The notes beneath the pieces are model-generated. The model worked only from the letters and a program-made list of their open reading frames with translations. It was not told the origin of the DNA and did not search any database. This document shows positions 16,589-24,108 of a stretch of 57,390 nt of DNA, in pieces. The DNA comes from Pirellulaceae bacterium (GTDB lineage Bacteria; Planctomycetota; Planctomycetia; Pirellulales; Pirellulaceae), in NCBI GenBank assembly GCA_022448645.1, contig JAKVBZ010000027.1:1-57390 (forward strand), read 5' to 3'. Made by a program: the position numbers and the translations under genes. Position 1 is the stretch's first letter; every line of letters begins with the position of its first letter.

Positions 16589-18664
16589 TTACGGACGAGT
16601 GTGACGCCAGCCGGCGACCGCTAACAAGCCCAGGCCTAACAGCAGCATGGTGTTAGGTTCGGGAATCTGTCCTGGTCCATCTCCATATCCGCTCGGCGCG
16701 AAATTTGAAGACAAGAAGTTAAAGTCCGTAATGTCGACGTTGCCATCGGCGTTAAAGTCAGCGTTGGTCCAGTCGTTGGCGTTCGCTGCTGTTGGATCAA
16801 AGTTTGACGACAACACATTGAAGTCCGTGATATCGATCTTTTTGTCACCGTTGGCGTCACCCTCGAGGGCCTGAAACGCTGCTAACTTGACATGCGTGGC
16901 TTGTGCGTCTATCTCGTAAAACAACCCGTTGCCGACATGGCGGCCGTTCACGTTGGAGAACTGACCCGTCACCGTGCCGGCGGTCAAGATAAAGAACCCA
17001 TCGCCGTTTACGCCGGGTGAAGCTCCCACACTAGGTGTAAATCCTGCGTCTGTCTGGATGTCCAAAGTGCCATCCAAAGTGGCGGCTCCGGTAACGACCA
17101 ATTGGTCGTGCCCGTTTTCGCCGGCGCCGGTTCCGGTGACTTCGATCGCTAACGTTCCGCTCGAGGATTGTGTGTAGTTTCCGGAAATCGTCAAGATACC
17201 GGGGCTGTTACCTGGTGCGACAGTGGCACTGTTTTCGACGTTGCCACCGATCGTGCCGCTACCACCAATCACCCCTCCGGCTCCAACCACCGACCCACCA
17301 CCCAGGGTGACGTCGTTGTTTAGATGGAGCGCGCCGTCGCCAGTTTTGGTCAACGTCGTACCGGACAAGTTAACGGCACCGTCGAAGGTAAGTGTCGCGC
17401 CACTGTCAACGCTGACGTTTGAGGACGCGTGGAAGTTTACAGGTGTTTGAAACGTGTGGCTTCCCTGTACACTTATCGACGGGTTGACTGGTGACTCAGG
17501 ATCTGTGGTGGCATACAGGTTTACATTGCCGTGACCGGCCACCAGATAGCTGTTGGATGTATTTGTAAACTGGATGTTATTGATGGACACGGCCGCGTTG
17601 GTAACGATGGTCGTGGGGACGGTGATGGCGTCCCCAAAAATGGCGGTGTGATTCGGGTTGTTGGCCCGGGGATTAACCACCAAACCGCCTTGAGCACTCC
17701 AATTGTTGTCGGATGCCCAGTCGCCAATATTGTCACCGTTGGCTGTATATTCCCAGGCGGTAGCCAGCTGAGGTGGTCCTCCTGATTGATCAAAGATCAG
17801 CACGCCACTTAATCCAACATAGTTATTTCCGCCAGATGGGTCGTCTAAAATGTGATCGATATCACTAATTCGGATATAGCGGGCTGTCGCTCCGGCAAAT
17901 GCCTGTTCCCAGTCAGGAATTCTACCGATCTGACGGGATGTGGTGGAACGTGGCGTTCCATCGTCTAACGCAGTCACCCAATTCATTTGATTGGGATCTG
18001 CCGGTGTGCCCTCGTCGTGTGTGACCAAACCGCCAATGTCGGTAGCCGAATACTGGATGTCCAGGCTACCGGCCATCCGGTTTTCTGGGCCATCGTTCCA
18101 GTTCCAAATCCAGATCTGTTCCAGCGGTGTGAGGGCTGGAAGTTCAATCTCGATCCATTGGTCGGAGGTTTCGCCACCATCAGTAAACCAAGAGCTTCGG
18201 GGTTTGTCATCGGTATCAAGTCCCTTAGCGTAGTTGCTTAAGAGAGGATAATTTGCCATTCCAGCGCTGTTTGCTGGTGCTGTTGCAGGGATCGAGGGCA
18301 CATCGCTGGGGTTTCCACTCAGACCTGCGGCTTGGTCACCGGTTAGATCAAATCCCATCAAACCATTGCTCAACGAACCATCACCGCCGTGTGTAAGACC
18401 GGTAAAGGCGTTGAAGGCGGCTGCAGTAGTGTTATTGCAACAGCTAATTCCCGTGACAGGATTTAGTCCGGCTGGTTGGTTGATCACTGGCCCCCAAGGA
18501 CTCCAGGTGTCGCTTGTTCCAAAATAGGAAGAAGAATTTACACCGATCGGAACGACGACTCCTGCTAAGGTACTGTGGGCTATCATGGTCATTAACGAGA
18601 AAGCCACGATAATCCAAATGGTGCGCGAAACTCTTAACCCGCCATCTTGTTTGCTTTGATTCAT
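16589..18664 (-). CDS. PEP-CTERM protein with duplicated discoidin-like N-domain, passenger-like repeats and a dockerin
   Basis: 691 aa, exported. Signal peptide to about residue 34; residues about 35-300 form a domain resembling F5/8-type C or PEP-CTERM-associated carbohydrate-binding modules (YIRISDIDHIL, NNYVGLSGVLIF), nearly identical to the whole mature part of the divergent gene at 19382. Residues about 310-600 are glycine- and threonine-rich strands of the autotransporter-associated repeat type (TKTGDGALHLNND, GNSPGILTISGNYTQ). A type I dockerin pair follows (GDANGDKKIDITDFN and ADFNADGNVDITDFN), then a PEP-CTERM sorting tail (IPEPNTMLLLGLGLLAVAGWRH). The start MNQSK at 18664 is chosen because it opens the signal peptide; the frame is open to 18751. 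The sorting tail implies exosortase processing; no exosortase is in the window. Confidence 0.88.
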   Translation of the reverse strand: MNQSKQDGGLRVSRTIWIIVAFSLMTMIAHSTLAGVVVPIGVNSSSYFGTSDTWSPWGPVINQPAGLNPVTGISCCNNTTAAAFNAFTGLTHGGDGSLSNGLMGFDLTGDQAAGLSGNPSDVPSIPATAPANSAGMANYPLLSNYAKGLDTDDKPRSSWFTDGGETSDQWIEIELPALTPLEQIWIWNWNDGPENRMAGSLDIQYSATDIGGLVTHDEGTPADPNQMNWVTALDDGTPRSTTSRQIGRIPDWEQAFAGATARYIRISDIDHILDDPSGGNNYVGLSGVLIFDQSGGPPQLATAWEYTANGDNIGDWASDNNWSAQGGLVVNPRANNPNHTAIFGDAITVPTTIVTNAAVSINNIQFTNTSNSYLVAGHGNVNLYATTDPESPVNPSISVQGSHTFQTPVNFHASSNVSVDSGATLTFDGAVNLSGTTLTKTGDGALHLNNDVTLGGGSVVGAGGVIGGSGTIGGNVENSATVAPGNSPGILTISGNYTQSSSGTLAIEVTGTGAGENGHDQLVVTGAATLDGTLDIQTDAGFTPSVGASPGVNGDGFFILTAGTVTGQFSNVNGRHVGNGLFYEIDAQATHVKLAAFQALEGDANGDKKIDITDFNVLSSNFDPTAANANDWTNADFNADGNVDITDFNFLSSNFAPSGYGDGPGQIPEPNTMLLLGLGLLAVAGWRHTRP

Positions 18665-19381
18665 GGTGTTTACCCGGGGTGTAAGTAGCAGATTTTGATT
18701 TGGAATAAAACTCGAATCCATATTTTGGCGATCGCATAAAAAAACGCCCAATGCAATGAAACCACCTCTTGCTAATTGAGGCCGTTCCTTTGCTTTGAGC
18801 GTTTTCGCCAGTGACGTTTCCTAGTCTTTTCTTGATGAATGGTGTCGCAGTTGATGTACTTGGCGCTGCGGCGCAACTCTTTATTATTTTGCCCACAAAC
18901 TGCATTTCAGTCAAGCTGCTGGATACTAGATTTTGGGGGTAAATTCCCGAATTTGAGCACGAATTTTCCAGAAAGTAGCGTGACCAAGGGAACATTTTTG
19001 GTTATTATTGCTATAAGTACCGAGTGCGGTGACCTTGTCGCTGCGCGAGACGATTGCGAAATAAAATAGGAAATGTTGGTTCTGACGGCGGGTTGTTGTC
19101 AATCATACGTGTCAGAATCACTGATTTGCGTTGACATTTCACGACGCTTGATTTCAAGACTTTTTCTTATTGGAGCATTGCCAATGATTACGTGTTTGAA
19201 TCATCGTTATCGACCTTCTAATAAGCAGTCACAGAGCAACCTCAGAATTGCCGCCACGGCCTCTCTAACCATGAGGACTGCTCAAGTAAATGGTGTGCTG
19301 ATCTGCAGTTGTGTTTTTGCAGCTTTTATTTTGTTAATGGTTAACTCTTTTTGTACCTCGTGATGTAAAAGGAACGTACTA
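18665..19381. other. Divergent intergenic region between the two PEP-CTERM paralogues
   Basis: 717 bases with both promoters of the divergent pair expected inside. Short open frames here (for example 19073-19363) have no signal or family-like composition. It is more AT-rich than the flanking genes around 18890-19020. A TTGACA box occurs at 19131 but no matching -10 at proper spacing was seen. No RNA fold was recognised. Confidence 0.4.
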
Positions 19382-20311
19382 ATGACAAGGTTTAATTTTT
19401 GCGGCATGAACGCCGCCCTAGCGATGGCGCTGGTAATTGTAGCTATCGTGGCCAATTCCGTAACGGCTGGCGTTGTTGTGCCCGTCGCTGTCAATGCGTC
19501 GTCCGCTTTTGGATCAAGCGACACATGGCACCCTTGGGGGCCAGTGATCAATCAACCAGCTGGTCTAGATACAAGTACCGGTGTTAGTTGTTGCAATGAT
19601 ACAACTGGAGCTGCTTTCACCGCCTTTACCGGGATTGCACACGGCGGTAATGGTTCGTTGAGCAGTGGTTTGATGGGATTTGATCTGAGCGGTGCCCAAG
19701 CCGCAGGCCTAAGTGGAAACGCCAGCGATGCGCCATCGATCCCTGCACCAGCCCCGACAAACAGCGCTGGAATGGTAAATTATCCGCTCTTAAGCAACTA
19801 CGCTAAGGGTGTTGATACCGATGACAAACCCCGGAGCTCTTGGTTTACTGATGGCGGCCAGACCTCAGACCAATGGGTGGAGATTGAACTTCCCGCGCTT
19901 ACACCGTTGCAGCAGATCTGGATCTGGAACTGGAACGATGGCCCAGAAAACCGGATGGCCGGTAACCTGGACATTGAGTATTCTGCTGATGATATTGGTG
20001 GCTTAGTCTCGAATTCTGAAGGGAACGCCGGGACGATTAACTGGACGAAGGTATCTGATGATGCAGCACCTAGGTCTGCGGAGAGTCGCCAAATCGGTAG
20101 AATTCCTGACTTTGAGCACAACTTCGGCGGACAATCGGCTCGCTACATCCGTATTAGTGACGTTGATCACATTTTAGATAACCCAAGTGGCGGAAATAAC
20201 TATGTCGGTTTGAGTGGTGTTCTCATTTTTGCTGTTCCGGAACCGTCCACAGCTGTTTTGTTGGTGCTCGGTTTTGTGGGCTTGGTCGGCACTGTGCGTC
20301 GTACCCGTTAA
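19382..20311 (+). CDS. Short PEP-CTERM protein, paralogue of the 16589 gene
   Basis: 309 aa. The signal peptide (ALAMALVIVAIVANSVTAG) leads into a single discoidin-like domain that repeats residues 35-300 of the divergent neighbour almost residue for residue, including SCCNDTT, DDKPRSSWFTDGG, IWIWNWNDGPENRMAG and YIRISDVDHILDNPSGGNNYVGLSG. It then passes directly to a PEP-CTERM tail (VPEPSTAVLLVLGFVGLVGTVRR) without the repeat and dockerin parts. It is expected at the cell surface or in the matrix after exosortase processing; ligand unknown. An intrinsic terminator lies 45 bases after the stop. The duplication looks recent: one 40-base block is identical in both genes. Confidence 0.9.
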   Translation: MTRFNFCGMNAALAMALVIVAIVANSVTAGVVVPVAVNASSAFGSSDTWHPWGPVINQPAGLDTSTGVSCCNDTTGAAFTAFTGIAHGGNGSLSSGLMGFDLSGAQAAGLSGNASDAPSIPAPAPTNSAGMVNYPLLSNYAKGVDTDDKPRSSWFTDGGQTSDQWVEIELPALTPLQQIWIWNWNDGPENRMAGNLDIEYSADDIGGLVSNSEGNAGTINWTKVSDDAAPRSAESRQIGRIPDFEHNFGGQSARYIRISDVDHILDNPSGGNNYVGLSGVLIFAVPEPSTAVLLVLGFVGLVGTVRRTR

Positions 20312-20356
20312 TAAAAAACATCGTGCTATCCATGTGATAGTCGTAAAACCTTTTGA

Positions 20357-20392
20357 CACCTCCTGGCGTTTTCGCTGGGAGGTGTTTTTTTT
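20357..20392 (+). terminator. Intrinsic terminator after the short PEP-CTERM gene
   Basis: A 12-bp stem (20357-20368 with 20373-20384, two of the pairs G-U) closes a TTTT loop and is followed at once by eight T residues. It is a textbook rho-independent terminator for the plus-strand gene ending at 20311. Confidence 0.9.
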
Positions 20393-20514
20393 GCATCCGT
20401 TCCGAAGTGTGGAACGCCGCTGCGAAGTGCTTTCGCGGCGTTGTCGTTGGTTGACTGGCAGAAAGTCCTGTTCTTTTTTACCCAGTTTTCACATCTGTTC
20501 ACAAACACGCACGC

Positions 20515-21228
20515 TTAATGGCCTGGCCTTCCATGATCACGATACGGCATTTGCATGCGATACAACCGTAACCGATCGTGTAGTTCGGTGGCATCGGCGT
20601 CAGGCGATTGAGCCTCGATGAGCGCCAATGCTTTTTCAGTGGTCGTCACGGCTTGTTGGAAGTTGCCTGCCTCTGCATATACAGTCGCCAACGTATCGAG
20701 TATGTGGGGATTCTCTCTATGAGTCCGCTTCACGGCTCGTTCTGCCAATCGAACAGCTTGTTGTGCATCACGTCGCTCCGCATCTGGATTGGTGGCGCGT
20801 ATCCATGCAAGATTGTTCAGCGCGAAGATCAAGTCGGGTGTCAAGGCGAGTGCGTTTTTCAAATGAGTCACTGCCGACGCGTGGTTGTTTTCCAGCATAT
20901 AGGCAGTCGCCAACAGGTCATGCCGATCGGCGTTTCCAGGATCAAGCTCTACCGACCGACACAGAGACGACGAAGCCTGGGAATACTGACCTAACTGTAT
21001 GAATGCACTACCTAGGTTGTCATGGGCTTCGACGTGGTCTGGCTGAATTCGAATCGTGGCCTCCAACTGCGCCACCGCCTCCTTGGTGGATCCTTGGCTC
21101 AACAACACATATCCCAGATTGTTTCGGGACTCAGCGTTGTTGCCGTCGAGGGCAACCGATCCTGTCAGACACTGCTGAGCACCCGCAAGGTCACCCCGTT
21201 TCAGGTAGATGGCACCCAGGACCAGCAA
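20515..21228 (-). CDS. TPR-repeat protein, possibly the 3' remnant of a longer gene
   Basis: About 237 aa, almost entirely tetratricopeptide repeats (for example NAESRNNLGYVLLSQGSTKEAVAQLEATIRIQPDH and later HILDTLATVYAEAGNFQQAVTTTEKAL split over two units). There is no ATG near the 5' end: the first candidate start is TTG at 21228 without a clear ribosome site, and the open frame continues another 35 codons to a TAG near 21345 without a better start. The first visible repeat is cut in its first helix. The C-terminal pattern NNLAWIRATNPDAERRDA is common at the end of large planctomycete TPR proteins (sulfatase-, kinase- or glycosyltransferase-linked), so this may be a truncated remnant next to the DUF1559 gene. 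If intact, it is a soluble protein-interaction protein. Confidence 0.55.
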   Translation of the reverse strand: MLVLGAIYLKRGDLAGAQQCLTGSVALDGNNAESRNNLGYVLLSQGSTKEAVAQLEATIRIQPDHVEAHDNLGSAFIQLGQYSQASSSLCRSVELDPGNADRHDLLATAYMLENNHASAVTHLKNALALTPDLIFALNNLAWIRATNPDAERRDAQQAVRLAERAVKRTHRENPHILDTLATVYAEAGNFQQAVTTTEKALALIEAQSPDADATELHDRLRLYRMQMPYRDHGRPGH

Positions 21229-21433
21229 GACTTGAACTTGTTCCGTCTTGCTGTTGTTTCCGACGCCTAGTCGTGCTGCTAAAACTTCGTGGTTGCTTGT
21301 TGTGGGAACGACAGCAAAACTTGCCTTGCCCCTGAAAACCAGCTAGATTAAAAGTATGCTTTCGTTCTGTGGTCACCGTTCGTACTCATCCGTATGGGAC
21401 GGACGATTCCTCTTGTTGGAGAAGATTGTGTAG

Positions 21434-22546
21434 ATGGCAAGACGAATTCTGATACCACGACGGCAATTCGACGGGTTCACTTTGGTAGAACTGCTCGTGG
21501 TGATTGCCATCATTGCGATCCTCATTGCTCTTTTATTGCCGGCCGTTCAAGCCGCTCGCGAAGCGGCACGTCGAACTCAATGTAGCAACAACATGAAGCA
21601 GCTTGGCATCGCCCTGCACAACTATCACGACACCTTTGGACGAATTCCTGGTGAAGGCGGTGTGGTGGGGAGCTCAGGGGATCCATTCACGAATTACGAA
21701 GACCTCAGTCATTTGGTGTTGCTGCTTCCCTTTATGGAACAAGGACCGTTGTTTGATGCAATTGATTTCACCGCGTTGGAACCAGAAGAATCGATTATCG
21801 ATGCGGAAGGCACCCGCCTGGTCAGCCACGTGCTGTCGGAATTGCAATGTCCCAGCGAAACTCAAGGTATTTCTGGCAGGTGGTGGGGCTGGGAAGGGTG
21901 TGGTTCCAACGAAGAGCATGACTACATGACAGCTTTTTCGAGTTACGCGGGTAGTATTGGCTCGCAGTGCATGGATGGCAACGATGACTTTCCCTGTGAC
22001 ATGCGCACACTGGTTGGCACAGGGGATGTCGGTGGCCGTGGTCAGGACTGGTTTGGGCGGGCGCAGGGAATCAAAGGCTGCCGTGGCGCGGATTGTGCTC
22101 AAGGGCATGGTGGTCATGACCGCAAGGTGGTGTCAGGGATCATGAGCCGCTGCGGTTGGTCGGCCAAGTTTGGCGATATCTTTGACGGGCTATCCAATAC
22201 GATCGGTTTCATGGAGATTCGGCAATACTGCACCAGCAGGTGCATTGGTTGGAACGGTTGGGCGGATGCCCGTGCCATGTGGTATGCCACTACCGCACCC
22301 ATTAACTTTCCTACTTGTGCGGGAGAAAATGGCGTCGAAGGTAGTCCCGGATTGGTCAGTACCAGCAAAGGCTGCCATTCTAGTTTCTCCGCTCAAACAA
22401 GCATGGGGGCGAAATCTCTACATCCGGGCGGTGCCCATTTTTGCCTGTGCGACGGATCCGTTCGCTTCGTCAGTGAAACGATTGATCACGCGATGTACCA
22501 AGCGTTGGGAGATCGGCGAGACGGCGTGCCGATCGGACCTTACTAG
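21434..22546 (+). CDS. DUF1559 protein with prepilin-type N-terminus
   Basis: 370 aa. The N-terminus [28 protein letters not shown] is a type IV prepilin/pseudopilin signal with cleavage after Gly14, followed by the long hydrophobic helix and QAAREAARR. The body is the DUF1559 (SBP_bac_10) domain, ending with the H-x9-DG box ([13 protein letters not shown]). Planctomycetes carry these in many copies and their function is not established; they are expected at the inner membrane or in a pilin-like assembly. The ATG at 21434 has GGAGA upstream. Unusually cysteine-rich for the family (for example [16 protein letters not shown]), which suggests disulfides. Confidence 0.92.
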   Translation: MARRILIPRRQFDGFTLVELLVVIAIIAILIALLLPAVQAAREAARRTQCSNNMKQLGIALHNYHDTFGRIPGEGGVVGSSGDPFTNYEDLSHLVLLLPFMEQGPLFDAIDFTALEPEESIIDAEGTRLVSHVLSELQCPSETQGISGRWWGWEGCGSNEEHDYMTAFSSYAGSIGSQCMDGNDDFPCDMRTLVGTGDVGGRGQDWFGRAQGIKGCRGADCAQGHGGHDRKVVSGIMSRCGWSAKFGDIFDGLSNTIGFMEIRQYCTSRCIGWNGWADARAMWYATTAPINFPTCAGENGVEGSPGLVSTSKGCHSSFSAQTSMGAKSLHPGGAHFCLCDGSVRFVSETIDHAMYQALGDRRDGVPIGPY

Positions 22547-22791
22547 TGTGAGCACCGCCAGGATGCAAGGATTTTGCGCCCATCGTTGCAGGGTAAGAGT
22601 TGCTGGAATGACAACCTTGTCCAAAAACGGCGCCCGGTGTGGCTGCATGTAGCTATCGCGACTTGTCCATTGAATAAAGCCCAGCTGGAGATTTTCAGAA
22701 ACAACCGCCGCGATGTCGGTTCGGCCTACGTCCTGGAACCGGCATTCAACGTGCACATTGAGCATCCGTCAACAGTTACGTTCGACGAACG

Positions 22792-23133
22792 TCAAACCTC
22801 ATTGCTCGGTGGTGTTTCGGGTTGCGGTGCGACGGTGGGCGGCTCGAACTTGGGAGCAGTCGGCAAGTTCCGGTCGTCCATAGAAGTGGACGTCGAGGTG
22901 TTTGTCAGACTGGCGGCTGTATCGTCGTTCGTATAGGTGTTTGAATAGACTTCTGATTGAATGTCCTGTAACCCCCGCCGAAACTGAGTGTAGCTGCGTC
23001 CCAAAGACCGAGCTACGTCGGGCAGGTTTTTACCAAATAGGATAACGGCGATGACGCCGATCACCAACAGTTCGCCCATCCCCAAGCCACCGCCTATGAA
23101 GGCCAGACAAGGTTCATGTGCTATTCCGATCAT
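22792..23133 (-). CDS. tatA: TatA/MttA-type twin-arginine translocase component
   Basis: A 113-aa protein with the TatA plan: a short N-terminus, one transmembrane helix (LLVIGVIAVILFG), the FG hinge followed by KNLPDVARSLGRSY and an amphipathic helix (FRRGLQDIQ), then a polar, Thr/Pro-rich tail of about 55 residues. It would form the pore-type subunit of the Tat export system in the inner membrane. ATG at 23133 is preferred (GGAG 11 nt upstream); TTG at 23160 would add nine residues. It follows a second TatA-like gene by 137 bp on the same strand. TatC is not in the window. Tat export is used here, since the lactonase at 41567 has a twin-arginine signal. Confidence 0.85.
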   Translation of the reverse strand: MIGIAHEPCLAFIGGGLGMGELLVIGVIAVILFGKNLPDVARSLGRSYTQFRRGLQDIQSEVYSNTYTNDDTAASLTNTSTSTSMDDRNLPTAPKFEPPTVAPQPETPPSNEV

Positions 23134-23270
23134 GGTTGGGGTAACTCCAAGTCGTTGCAAGCTGGATCATGTAACAGAGGCTGGCCAGAGCCAATTCGGT
23201 GACCCGGTAAGATGGTGGACGCCGATAGTCCGTTTTCTCCAAGCCAACCGCGAACACAACGAGATCTCAT

Positions 23271-23525
23271 CTAGGATTCGTCAACCTTGGATGAGTTCTC
23301 TTCACCCTCCTGGACAGCGCTCTCCATGTCCTCGGTAACGCCGCGGGCACCTTTTTTGAACTCGACAATGCCTCGGCCGAGGTTTCGCATGGCGGTCGGT
23401 AAGCGATTACCACAGACCACGAGCACGATAAAAGCGACAACTCCCAGGATGACTATTTCTTGCACTCCTGGCATCACGAAAGAAAACAATTCGTGCACAA
23501 CACTTTCTGGTAGATCTGGCATCAT
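23271..23525 (-). CDS. tatA: Second, shorter TatA-like protein
   Basis: 84 aa. One transmembrane helix (EIVILGVVAFIVLVV) then CGNRLPTAMRNLGRGIVEFKKGARG, the TatA amphipathic helix, and an acidic tail (EDMESAVQEGEENSS). The usual Phe-Gly hinge is changed to Cys-Gly. It is the first of two tandem TatA-like genes; paralogues of this sort often specialise as TatA- and TatB-like partners, but which is which cannot be decided from sequence. Two adjacent ATG codons (23525 and 23522) are possible starts. The downstream gene begins 137 bp after its stop. Confidence 0.82.
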   Translation of the reverse strand: MMPDLPESVVHELFSFVMPGVQEIVILGVVAFIVLVVCGNRLPTAMRNLGRGIVEFKKGARGVTEDMESAVQEGEENSSKVDES

Positions 23526-24108
23526 GATGACGTACTCACACTATAGGGGAGAAAATGAATGTGGGCACGCGAACAAGTGGCGAATGCGGACAACCGTCCC
23601 TTGGGGCGCTGCCAGAACCGACTCGTGCGGCTTTGCGCTATACGAACGCATCAGTTACCCTAGCTAACTATCTATTTTACTGGGGCGCGGTGCGGTGTCA
23701 AACCGGGATTTAGCGTATAGGCAGGCCGTAAAATTAATGCAAAGTATCAAATTTGCCTTGTTTGTCAGTTTGCCCATATGTTAGCGGGAGTGAAATGGCA
23801 GGGTGTGAAGCGTTCTCCAACCTGTAAGGAAGGTGTTTTATCCGTAGGACGCAAGCGGACGCTAAAGGTTGTATCAAGGTGTTTGATGAGACCACGATGT
23901 AGGGGACTCCGCAATCATTCTCACGCGCGGATCATTAGGCAGCTGCGAGACGTCGTTCGGGGATGTATCGCGTCCGAAGAATCTTGGTACGGACAGGCTT
24001 TTTCTAAAAGCCTACGTGGCACTTTAGATGACGGTTGACTTGGTCGCTGACCAAGTCATTAGGGAGGTTCCGGGCTCACCTTGCAGCGTGACTTCTTGCG
24101 GTTCTCGC
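23526..24108. other. Intergenic region, no gene seen
   Basis: 583 bases between the second TatA-like gene and the end of the toroid-protein gene, both on the minus strand. The open frame at 23778-24038 on the plus strand is rich in Arg and Cys, with no signal or family resemblance, and is treated as spurious. The part at 24036-24058 forms a perfect hairpin (listed separately). The tatA promoter should lie near the 23526 end. Confidence 0.4.
24036..24058 (-). terminator. Hairpin downstream of the ExbB/ExbD/toroid operon
   Basis: A perfect 10-bp inverted repeat (24036-24045 and 24049-24058) with a 3-base loop, 50 bases past the stop of the 24109 gene. No T-run follows it on the minus strand, so it may be a weak terminator, an RNA-stabilising 3' hairpin, or a protein-binding palindrome. 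Confidence 0.4.

Noticed and set aside
18839..19363. Short plus-strand frames in the gap between the PEP-CTERM genes
   Set aside because: No ribosome site, signal or conserved composition; the region is better read as promoter DNA.
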